Below, one piece after another: positions 6,270 to 12,927 of a stretch of 15,697 bases of DNA (position 1 is the stretch's first letter; every line of letters starts with the position of its first letter). Source of the DNA: an uncultured Eubacteriales bacterium (lineage in GTDB: Bacteria; Bacillota; Clostridia; Peptostreptococcales; Anaerovoracaceae); assembly GCA_900542245.1 (NCBI GenBank), contig UQMQ01000049.1, forward strand, positions 1-15,697. The letters are read 5' to 3'. Position numbers and translations under genes: made by a program. A model generated the notes under the pieces. The model had not been told where the DNA came from, ran no database searches, and saw only the letters and a program-made list of their open reading frames with translations.

Positions 6270-7697
6270 ATGGAACCCAACTTAAAAGAAACCAGACAAC
6301 CGTCTCTCGCAGTTTCTATTCTTGGCCTGTTTGCCATTATTGCAGTCATTGTTATCGGTCTCAAACTTTCTATCGGCACGCAGATGGCTGTTTTCTGCGG
6401 TGCAGCAGTCGCAGTCATCATCGCAATGCTTTTAGGTGTTCACTGGAAAGACATTGAAGCGCAGATGATCGAAACGATCAACGGTGTAACAGTGGCCAAC
6501 ATCATTATTATTGAGGTTGGCGTTCTTGTTGGTATTTGGTTAATTGGCGGCGCATTGCCAACGCTTATCTATTACGGACTCGGTGTGATCTCGCCCTCGG
6601 CGATTGTTCCGTTGGCGTTTGTCCTCTGTGCATTTACATCGGTGTGTACCGGAACCTCTTATGGCAGCGGTGCAACAATGGGTCTTGCGCTGTTTGGCAT
6701 CGGCATCAACATGGGTATCAACACCGGGCTTCTTGCCGGTGCAATTATCTCCGGTGCCTATTTTGGCGATAAGATGTCACCTATGTCCGATACGACAAAT
6801 GTTGCACCCGCAGTGTCCGGCACGAATCTCTATTCGCATATCTATTCCATGCTCTACACAACCGTTCCCGCAACGATCGTTGTACTAATTATGTACATTG
6901 TTCTCGGCCTGCGTGCGGCAAGTTCGGTCAATGTTGATCTCTCTGAGATCACGATGCTGCGGGAAATGCTTGCTGCCAACTTTAACATCAGCTTTGTTGC
7001 GGTCATCCCAATGATTCTTGTTCTGGTGCTTTCAATCCTGAAAGTACCCGCTATCATCGCTATGGGCGGCATGGTCATCGTCAGTGTAATCTTTGCTGTT
7101 GCAACGCAGGGTGCATCCCTGAGCGCAGTTTTCGGTGCGGCATTCAGCGGCTACTCTTCTAACACCGGTATTAGCCTTATTGATACTATCCTTAACCGCG
7201 GTGGTGCAAAGTCTATGGTTGGCACTGTCTATCTCGTAATGTTCGCAAGCGTGATGTCGGCTGCAATGAAACGCTGCGGCATTCTTGATGTCGTGATGAA
7301 GCAGATTGTAGAAAAGGTCATTCACTCTGCATCCGGACTCGTTATCGGCACGATGCTTGAATCCTATCTGGTGTTGCTTCTAACGGGTAATCAGACAATG
7401 TCTATTTTGATTCCCGGCCAAACCTTTGCAGACACCTATGATGACTTTGATGTTGACCGCAAGGTCTGCTCCCGTTGCCTGGAGGATGCCGGCACGTTAG
7501 CATGCACTTTAGTTCCTTGGAGTTCTGCTGCGCAGTACTTTTCCGGCGTTCTCGGCATTGCCCCAACGGTCTATATTCCCTATATGTTCTTAGGCTTTGT
7601 TGTGCCGGTATTCTCCTTGATTTGTGCCTTTACAGGCTTTGGTATGTGGGATTCCAAGGGCAACCCGAAGTGGAAAAAAAGCAAAACTGCAGTCTAA
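6270..7697 (+). CDS. nhaC: NhaC-family Na+/H+ antiporter-like membrane transporter
   Basis: This 475-residue protein is hydrophobic throughout, with about 11-12 likely transmembrane helices. The NhaC signature GAYFGDKMSPMSDTTNVAP begins at residue 162. A second conserved stretch, LLLTGNQTMSILIPGQTFAD, lies in the second half. The start at 6270 has an excellent AAGGAGAG (6256-6263); the upstream in-frame ATG at 6222 lies within ubiX and is rejected. It is the last gene of the decarboxylase operon. NhaC proteins are usually Na+/H+ antiporters, but the family includes the MleN malate/lactate exchanger, so a role in taking up the aromatic acid or expelling the phenol, or in handling ions during a proton-consuming decarboxylation, is plausible inference. 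Confidence 0.9.
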   Translation: MEPNLKETRQPSLAVSILGLFAIIAVIVIGLKLSIGTQMAVFCGAAVAVIIAMLLGVHWKDIEAQMIETINGVTVANIIIIEVGVLVGIWLIGGALPTLIYYGLGVISPSAIVPLAFVLCAFTSVCTGTSYGSGATMGLALFGIGINMGINTGLLAGAIISGAYFGDKMSPMSDTTNVAPAVSGTNLYSHIYSMLYTTVPATIVVLIMYIVLGLRAASSVNVDLSEITMLREMLAANFNISFVAVIPMILVLVLSILKVPAIIAMGGMVIVSVIFAVATQGASLSAVFGAAFSGYSSNTGISLIDTILNRGGAKSMVGTVYLVMFASVMSAAMKRCGILDVVMKQIVEKVIHSASGLVIGTMLESYLVLLLTGNQTMSILIPGQTFADTYDDFDVDRKVCSRCLEDAGTLACTLVPWSSAAQYFSGVLGIAPTVYIPYMFLGFVVPVFSLICAFTGFGMWDSKGNPKWKKSKTAV

Positions 7698-7733
7698 TCT
7701 GCCTCTTACCGCTATATTAGACTCACCTCTCTC

Positions 7734-7768
7734 TGATAGGACCGTGCAAGCTATGCACGGTCCTATCA
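7734..7768. terminator. Perfect 15-bp hairpin after nhaC (terminator-like, no T-tract)
   Basis: TGATAGGACCGTGCA (7734-7748), loop AGCTA, and an exact complement (7754-7768) form a very strong stem 36 bases after the nhaC stop. There is no run of T on either side in either direction, so it is not a canonical intrinsic terminator. It may stabilise the 3' end, terminate weakly in both directions, or be a small repeat unit. Confidence 0.5.
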
Positions 7769-7806
7769 TACGTCAAACGCAAGCGTCAAACCTCCCCGCG
7801 TATAAA

Positions 7807-7847
7807 AAGGCCGCCATCTCAAGGAGCTTTTGCTCACCGGGATGGCG
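7807..7847 (-). terminator. Intrinsic terminator of the prepilin gene
   Basis: Read on the minus strand, CGCCATC (7847-7841) pairs with GATGGCG (7818-7812), with an inner GAGC-AAAA-GCTC stem, followed by GCC and TTTTT (to about 7804). This is a good rho-independent terminator about 100 bases past the prepilin stop. Together with the hairpin at 7734-7768 it fills the 247-base convergent gap 7698-7944, which holds no gene. Confidence 0.65.
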
Positions 7848-7944
7848 ATCTTCTATTGTTGCGGCGTATAGGCATATGCAGTTAGATCTTGCGCTTGCTT
7901 TTTAAGCGTGTATCCGTGGGGGGTGGGGGCTTGTGGGGGTCGGT

Positions 7945-9225
7945 TTATTTCTGTTGGGTGAACAGCTGGTCTAAGATCGGGGAAATGTTTCCGCCGTCCG
8001 CGCCGTCTTCGAGGATGCCGGCGGCGACCAGACCGTCCTGATTCTGACTGAGCGCCTGCATCGCGTTGATATAGCCGTTCAGATCCTTGCTGATCTGCGC
8101 GCTTTCATCCAGCTGTTCCGTGCCGGTGATATACTCCATGAATTGCGGCGTCATGTCGCCCTCGTCCTGAGCAAACGCCCCAAGCTGCCCAAGCGCGGCA
8201 AGGATATCACTTAGTTTTTCTCCGCCATCTTTTCCGCTATTGGCGGCAGCGGCGATCTGCTGATTGACATAGTCATAATACCCGATCGCATCGTATGTTT
8301 TGCCATCTACGGTCTTTTCCCAGTCCTCCGCCTGCTCGGAATGGGCAAAGGCGGTCATCACGCCATAGATTGCCCCAACATTGCTCATTGTTTCGCCCAT
8401 ATTAAGGCTAAGAAGTTCGCTTGCTCGTTCGTTCAGTGGTTTCGCTTCCCCCTCATCATCCGGAATAAGCATCTTAAGTATTTTTTCTGCGGTATTTTCG
8501 TCTGTTTTGCTCGCCGTCAGCAGCAGCGCTGCATTTGCCAGTCTCTGCTTATCAAGCTCGCTGTAGTTTCCCTTTTCATCCGGTTTTATCCCCAAGGTTT
8601 CGGGAGCCATACCGGCATTTATAAGAACACTCGCAAGGAAAGTGCCCCCACCAAGGGCAGAATTCAGCGCATTGATCATTCCGCCCACATTGCCGGTGAG
8701 GGCGTTCATGGTCATGCTCTCGCCGCCGAAGGTCGAGGCGCGAAATGCGTCGAGCTGATCCTGCGTAGCCGTAAATTCATAGTCCTGCCCGTTGATGCTA
8801 TAGTGCAGGACCGTATTGCCGTCCTTGTCGGTCGCCGCGGTGAGCACCGCGCCGTGGAAGGTGCCCGTCGTCCTGTCGTACGCGAGGTTCGTATACAGCT
8901 TGAACCGGCTGTCCTGATTTCCGGAAAAATACCTTTGGAAGAATGCGCCATCGCGGTCGACCGAGGAGATGACCTGAGCCACCTTGCCGTCCTCGGTCAG
9001 AGACGCCGCGCCGCCGGATGGTCTCCCGTCATACTGTCCCGCATCGTAGGACGCGGATGCAAACGCCGTATTCACCGCGCCGAGAAGCTGTAAGTCCGCC
9101 GCCTCGTTCGCCTTTTTCACATAGCTCGAGTACGCCGCCGAGCCGACGCCGGCCAAAATGCCCATGATCGCGATGACCACGACAAGCTCGACCAGCGTAA
9201 AGCCGCTCTGCCTGTTTTTGTCCAT
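7945..9225 (-). CDS. Type IV pilin-like (prepilin) protein, large
   Basis: A 426-residue protein with a classic class III prepilin leader: MDKNRQSG, then FTLVELVVVIAIMGILAGVG, where a prepilin peptidase would cut after Gly and methylate Phe; Glu5 of the mature protein is present. The hydrophobic helix is followed by an amphipathic stretch (YVKKANEAADLQLLGAVNTA). The rest is Asp/Glu/Ala/Gly-rich, with no cysteines and no domain I recognise. ATG 9225 has AGGAGGA (9232-9238) six bases upstream; an in-frame ATG at 9312 has none. It is much longer than major pilins (about 150-200) and has no pilus assembly genes beside it, so it depends on machinery elsewhere or is a surface pseudopilin. Promoter and terminator suggest a single-gene transcript. 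Confidence 0.85.
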   Translation of the reverse strand: MDKNRQSGFTLVELVVVIAIMGILAGVGSAAYSSYVKKANEAADLQLLGAVNTAFASASYDAGQYDGRPSGGAASLTEDGKVAQVISSVDRDGAFFQRYFSGNQDSRFKLYTNLAYDRTTGTFHGAVLTAATDKDGNTVLHYSINGQDYEFTATQDQLDAFRASTFGGESMTMNALTGNVGGMINALNSALGGGTFLASVLINAGMAPETLGIKPDEKGNYSELDKQRLANAALLLTASKTDENTAEKILKMLIPDDEGEAKPLNERASELLSLNMGETMSNVGAIYGVMTAFAHSEQAEDWEKTVDGKTYDAIGYYDYVNQQIAAAANSGKDGGEKLSDILAALGQLGAFAQDEGDMTPQFMEYITGTEQLDESAQISKDLNGYINAMQALSQNQDGLVAAGILEDGADGGNISPILDQLFTQQK

Positions 9226-9324
9226 GACTGTTCCTCCTATTCCTGTTTTCTTTCTCTCCTTCCCCGCCGCGGGGAGCGTTCGTTGCCTGTTCCAACGGTT
9301 CGCGCCCATCATCCCCTTGATCGT

Positions 9325-9372
9325 CCGCGCCTGAAACGTGCGCGGTTTTTTCTGCCGCGCACATCCGCGCGG
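9325..9372 (-). promoter_or_regulatory. GC-palindrome array in the prepilin leader, capable of alternative folding
   Basis: On the minus strand four segments alternate: CCGCGC (9372-9367), GCGCGG (9360-9355), CCGCGC (9345-9340), GCGCGG (9330-9325). Segments 1:2 and 3:4 can form two short hairpins, or 2:3 can form one longer 8-bp stem (9362-9355 with 9345-9338). Read on the plus strand, 9325-9351 is a hairpin followed by six T, so it could terminate antisense transcription entering the gene from the left. Confidence 0.4.
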
Positions 9373-9389
9373 TCAATAAAGCTTATTTC

Positions 9390-9417
9390 ATTATAGCCAG
9401 CTCGGATTTTTTTGCAA
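9390..9417 (-). promoter_or_regulatory. Putative promoter of the prepilin gene
   Basis: Minus strand TTGCAA (9417-9412), a 16-base spacer and a consensus TATAAT (9395-9390). The predicted start near 9383 gives a leader of about 158 bases that contains the GC-palindrome array. No cyclic-di-GMP riboswitch consensus was recognised in it. Confidence 0.65.
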
Positions 9418-9551
9418 CATTTTAGCGTATTTCTGTATTTTTTCTTAACTTTTGCAGGGTTTTGTCGTAAGAAGTCCCGCGTTTCGCGCCGACGCGGGCA
9501 GAGCTTGGCGGCTTTCGCGCAGAAGAAGGGGGAGATTTTGGTCGAATGACA

Positions 9552-9580
9552 TTGCTTATCCCGCGCATTTGCGATATAAT
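9552..9580 (+). promoter_or_regulatory. Putative promoter of the glycan operon
   Basis: TTGCTT (9552-9557), a 17-base spacer and a consensus TATAAT (9575-9580). The start near 9587 gives a leader of about 120 bases before the aminotransferase. This promoter is back-to-back with that of the prepilin gene, about 135 bases apart. Confidence 0.65.
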
Positions 9581-9602
9581 TGCATATACGAATATTTTAC
9601 AT

Positions 9603-9671
9603 CCCGCAAATCGCTGTGGGGTGCGATCATTTGCGGGAGAAAATGGAAAAGCCCCTGCCGCGCGGCGGGGC
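9603..9671 (+). promoter_or_regulatory. Two strong hairpins in the glycan operon leader
   Basis: CCCGCAAAT (9603-9611) is exactly complementary to ATTTGCGGG (9629-9637), with CGC/GCG pairing extending it. A second stem, GCCCC-T-GCCGC with GCGGCGGGGC (9651-9671), has a single bulged T. There is no T-tract after either. They may protect the mRNA or take part in leader control. Confidence 0.5.
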
Positions 9672-9708
9672 AGATCGGGATGTGTTGAAGGTAAAAGGGA
9701 GAAAACGA

Positions 9709-10977
9709 ATGATGATCGAACCGTTTGAGCGCAAGATCTGGCTGTCATCACCCACGATGCACAGCGATGAAATGAAATATGTTGCCGAGGCGTACGAGAC
9801 GAACTGGATGTCCACGGTAGGGAAGAATATTGACGAGACGGAGCGGCTTCTCGCCGAACGGGTCGGCGTGCGCTACGCCGTCGCATTATCAACAGGAACG
9901 GCGTCGCTCCACCTTGCCGTAAAGCTTGCAGGAGAGGCCGTGTACGGTCGAGCCGAGACCGGCAAGGGTGTGCTGAGCGGCAAAAAGGTCTTCTGCTCTG
10001 ACGTCACCTTCAGCGCCACGGTGAATCCCGTGGTTTATGAGGGGGGCATTCCCGTTTTCATCGACACCGAGCGTGAGACATGGAATATGGATCCGGTGGC
10101 ATTGAAAAAGGCATTTGAGATTTACCCGGACGTCAAGGTGATTGTGGTTGCACACCTTTACGGTACACCGGGCAAGATTGATGAAATTAAGAAGATAGCA
10201 ACTGCCCACGGAGCTGTGATCGTTGAAGATGCAGCGGAGTCCCTGGGTGCTACATATAAAGGAAAAGAAACCGGCAGCTTTGGCGATTACGGCTGCATCA
10301 GTTTCAATGGAAATAAGATCATTACCGGTTCGTCCGGTGGAATGTTCCTCACCGATTCCAAGGCAGATGCCGAGAAGGTACGCAAGTGGTCAACGCAGAG
10401 CCGCGAGGCGGCGCCGTGGTACCAGCACGAAGATCTGGGCTATAACTACCGTATGAGCAATGTGATCGCCGGCGTTGTGCGCGGGCAGATCCCTTATCTG
10501 AATGAGCACATCGCGCAGAAGAAGGCGATTTATATGCGCTACCGGGAGGGTCTGAAGGGGCTTCCCGTGCAGATGAACCCATACGACGAGCAGAACAGCA
10601 AGCCGAACTTCTGGCTGAGTTGTATGCTGATCGACAGGGATGCCATGTGCCAGCAGGTTCGTGGGGAACAGAAAGCGCTCTGCATCAGCGAACCCGGCAA
10701 AAGCTGCCCGACCGAGATCCTTGAAACCTTGTCGAAGTACAATGCAGAAGGCCGCCCGATCTGGAAGCCGATGCATATGCAGCCGATTTTCCGAATGAAT
10801 CCGTTTGTGGTTCGTGACGGCAGCGGCAGAGCGGGGTTCAACGCTTACATCGGCGGCGTCTGTCCGGACGTAGGCATGGATCTTTTTGAAAGAGGTCTGT
10901 GCTTGCCGAGCGATAATAAAATGACCGCAGAGGAACAGGACAAGATCATTGAGATCATCAGAATGTGCTTTGAGTAA
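9709..10977 (+). CDS. DegT/DnrJ/EryC1/StrS-family PLP-dependent sugar aminotransferase
   Basis: A 422-residue cytoplasmic enzyme expected to transaminate a keto-sugar nucleotide. Fold type I features are visible: the TGTASLHLAVKLA substrate/PLP loop, VVVAHLYGTPGKIDEIKKIA, VEDAAESLGATYKG with the PLP-nitrogen Asp, and the Schiff-base Lys203 in ISFNGNKIITGSSGG. ATG 9709 has AAGGGAG seven bases upstream; an adjacent ATG at 9712 is equally possible, while the longer frame from 9580 runs into the promoter. It precedes an initiating phosphoglycosyl transferase, as in bacillosamine/di-N-acetylated sugar pathways (PglE, WecE type). No matching dehydratase lies in the window, so the keto-sugar must come from elsewhere. 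The exact sugar is unknown. Confidence 0.92.
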   Translation: MMIEPFERKIWLSSPTMHSDEMKYVAEAYETNWMSTVGKNIDETERLLAERVGVRYAVALSTGTASLHLAVKLAGEAVYGRAETGKGVLSGKKVFCSDVTFSATVNPVVYEGGIPVFIDTERETWNMDPVALKKAFEIYPDVKVIVVAHLYGTPGKIDEIKKIATAHGAVIVEDAAESLGATYKGKETGSFGDYGCISFNGNKIITGSSGGMFLTDSKADAEKVRKWSTQSREAAPWYQHEDLGYNYRMSNVIAGVVRGQIPYLNEHIAQKKAIYMRYREGLKGLPVQMNPYDEQNSKPNFWLSCMLIDRDAMCQQVRGEQKALCISEPGKSCPTEILETLSKYNAEGRPIWKPMHMQPIFRMNPFVVRDGSGRAGFNAYIGGVCPDVGMDLFERGLCLPSDNKMTAEEQDKIIEIIRMCFE

Positions 10978-10988
10978 AGGTGGCCTGA

Positions 10989-11747
10989 ATGGAGCAAACA
11001 CAAATTGACGAAACAAAAACATTCATCCGCTTGGAGCGAGAGTGCGGTTTCTATGAATCGTATATCAAACGGCTGATGGACATTGTTTGTTCCGTTGCAG
11101 CCATTGCCGTATTTAGTTGGCTGTATATCATTGTGGCAATTCTCGTCCGCGTCAAGCTTGGGTCGCCAGTACTGTTTAAGCAGCCACGTCCCGGAAAGAT
11201 CGATCCCGAGACAGGGCGGGAAACAATTTTTTATATGTATAAATTCCGGTCTATGTCCGATGAACGGGATATGGACGGAAATCTTTTGCCGGATGATGTT
11301 CGTTTAAGCAAATTCGGAAAGGCTCTCAGGGCGACGTCTCTGGATGAACTGCCGGAGGCTTTCAATATCTTAAAGGGAGATATGAGTATAATCGGTCCCA
11401 GGCCCCAACTGGTACGGGATATGGTGTTTATGACAGCGGAAGAAAGAATGCGGCATACTGCGAAACCTGGATTGAGTGGACTTGCTCAAGTAAACGGTCG
11501 CAACGGCATCACCTGGGAAGAAAAACTATCTTGGGACCTGAAATATATTGAAAACGTGAGTTTTCTTGGAGATGTGAGGATTATTCTACAGACGGTCATG
11601 AAAGCTTTTGTGAAGCAAGAAGGCATTACTGACGGTGATATGGCTACGGCATACGATTACGGTGATTGGTTGCTGAAAGAGGGAAAAATCGCCGCAGAAG
11701 AATATGAAAAACGGCAAAAAGAAGCCAAGCACCTTTTAAGAATGTGA
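10989..11747 (+). CDS. Polyprenyl-phosphate phosphoglycosyl transferase (initiating sugar transferase, PglC/WbaP-like)
   Basis: A 252-residue monotopic membrane enzyme that should move a sugar-1-phosphate from its nucleotide donor to undecaprenyl phosphate, starting assembly of a surface glycan. The N-terminal re-entrant helix follows YIKRLMDIV (about 26-52); then FKQPRPGK, the catalytic Asp119-Glu120 dyad in SLDELPEAFNILKGDMSIIG, PRPQLVRD and KPGLSGLAQVNGRNGITWEE, all family signatures. AAAGGTGG sits about six bases before ATG 10989. The roughly 40-residue charged tail after the core (DYGDWLLKEGKIAAEEYEKR) exceeds minimal PglC (about 200). Since the preceding gene is an aminotransferase, the donor is probably a UDP-amino sugar. 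Confidence 0.93.
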   Translation: MEQTQIDETKTFIRLERECGFYESYIKRLMDIVCSVAAIAVFSWLYIIVAILVRVKLGSPVLFKQPRPGKIDPETGRETIFYMYKFRSMSDERDMDGNLLPDDVRLSKFGKALRATSLDELPEAFNILKGDMSIIGPRPQLVRDMVFMTAEERMRHTAKPGLSGLAQVNGRNGITWEEKLSWDLKYIENVSFLGDVRIILQTVMKAFVKQEGITDGDMATAYDYGDWLLKEGKIAAEEYEKRQKEAKHLLRM

Positions 11748-11758
11748 GGTGACGCTGC

Positions 11759-12913
11759 TTGAAAAAAGTGTTGATTGTAGCAAGTGTTGTGTCTTTTATT
11801 GAGTGGTTCAATAAGGAAAACATTGAATACCTCCGAACCGAACTCGGGTGTGAGGTGCATATTGCCTGTAATTTTGACTATATGGATGACACTGACGAAG
11901 AAAGGACAAAGACTTATTTAGATAGAATTTGCGCGCAAGGCGTGATCCTCCATAATATTCATTTTGCGCGAACCCCTCTAAACAGCGACAACATGGCTGC
12001 ATATTCGGAATTAAAAAAGATCATTCGCAGACAAAGATTTGATTTGATCCACTGTCATACGCCGACAGCCTCTATACTGACAAGATTGGCCGCAAGAGAA
12101 GCAAGAAAAGCTGGTTGCATCGTAATGTATACCTGCCATGGCTTTCATTTTCACAATGCAGCGCCAAAAAGAAATTGGATAATTTATTATCCTGTTGAGT
12201 TCTTTTGCTCTCGGTTCTGTGATTATCTTGTAACAATCAATCAGGAGGATTATCGCCGAGCGCAGACTTTCCATACAAAGAACGTCCGGTATATTCCGGG
12301 CGTCGGTGTGGACATCAGCCGCATCGAAGAAACTACGGTAGATCGCGCTGCCTATAAAAAGAGCATCGGAATCCCGGAAAACTGCATTATGCTCCTTTCT
12401 GTAGGGGAAATGATCGAACGAAAGAACCACGAGGTCATCATCCGTGCATTGGGCAACCTGCAAAACAAGAATATCTATTATGTGATCTGCGGAAAGGGCC
12501 CGCTGAAAGAGTATTTGTCCAATTTGGCAATACAATTAGGAATTGCGGATCGCGTTGTGTTTTTGGGCTTCAGAAAGGACATCCCCGAACTTTGCAACAC
12601 CTCTGATATCAGTGCTTTCCCGTCGAAGATTGAGGGACTTGGGTTAGCAGGGATCGAGGCAATGGCTGCCGGTGTGCCGCTGATCTCTTCTAATGTGCAT
12701 GGCATTTTGGACTATGTTATTGACGGAGAAACCGGATACGCCTGTGATCCGGAAGATGTGGATGGCTTTGCCAAGGCGATCGATAAGCTTGCAAATGATC
12801 CGCATCTGCGTTTGGAGATGAGCAAAAAGTGTCGCAAAGCAGTAGAACCATTTGAGTTGAATAACGCCCTGCGAACGATGTGGGATATTTATGATGAGGT
12901 CTTAAAACAGTAA
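11759..12913 (+). CDS. Glycosyltransferase family 4-like (GT-B fold)
   Basis: A 384-residue retaining glycosyltransferase expected to extend the lipid-linked glycan on the cytoplasmic side. The N-terminal half has the GT4 donor-independent fold with FDLIHCHTPTASILTRLAAR and YTCHGFHFHNAAPKRNWIIY. The C-terminal half has LLSVGEMIERKNHEVIIRAL, YVICGKGPLKEYL, VVFLGFRKDIPELCNTSDIS and the Glu292-x7-Glu300 motif in EGLGLAGIEAMAAGVPLISS. These resemble capsule/exopolysaccharide enzymes such as EpsD/CapM. The start is TTG 11759 with GAGGTGA (11746-11752) overlapping the previous stop; no ATG fits. The donor sugar is not predictable. Confidence 0.9.
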   Translation: MKKVLIVASVVSFIEWFNKENIEYLRTELGCEVHIACNFDYMDDTDEERTKTYLDRICAQGVILHNIHFARTPLNSDNMAAYSELKKIIRRQRFDLIHCHTPTASILTRLAAREARKAGCIVMYTCHGFHFHNAAPKRNWIIYYPVEFFCSRFCDYLVTINQEDYRRAQTFHTKNVRYIPGVGVDISRIEETTVDRAAYKKSIGIPENCIMLLSVGEMIERKNHEVIIRALGNLQNKNIYYVICGKGPLKEYLSNLAIQLGIADRVVFLGFRKDIPELCNTSDISAFPSKIEGLGLAGIEAMAAGVPLISSNVHGILDYVIDGETGYACDPEDVDGFAKAIDKLANDPHLRLEMSKKCRKAVEPFELNNALRTMWDIYDEVLKQ

Positions 12914-12927
12914 GGAGAAAATGGTGT

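Noticed and set aside
8341..9093. A 250-codon plus-strand open frame inside the prepilin gene
   Set aside because: It lies opposite a gene with a clear prepilin signal, strong ribosome binding site, promoter and terminator. Its own product is rich in Arg, His and Cys without a recognisable domain, typical of an antisense shadow.
9226..9385. A cyclic-di-GMP riboswitch in the prepilin leader, as often seen before clostridial pilin genes
   Set aside because: I compared the leader by eye with the conserved blocks of the GEMM-I class and could not find the required core; only GC palindromes are evident. A covariance-model search would settle it.
10390..11022. Minus-strand frame of 210 codons opposite the aminotransferase
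   Set aside because: The plus strand carries clear DegT-family motifs, including the PLP lysine just upstream and conserved C-terminal segments. The minus frame has no ribosome binding site or domain.
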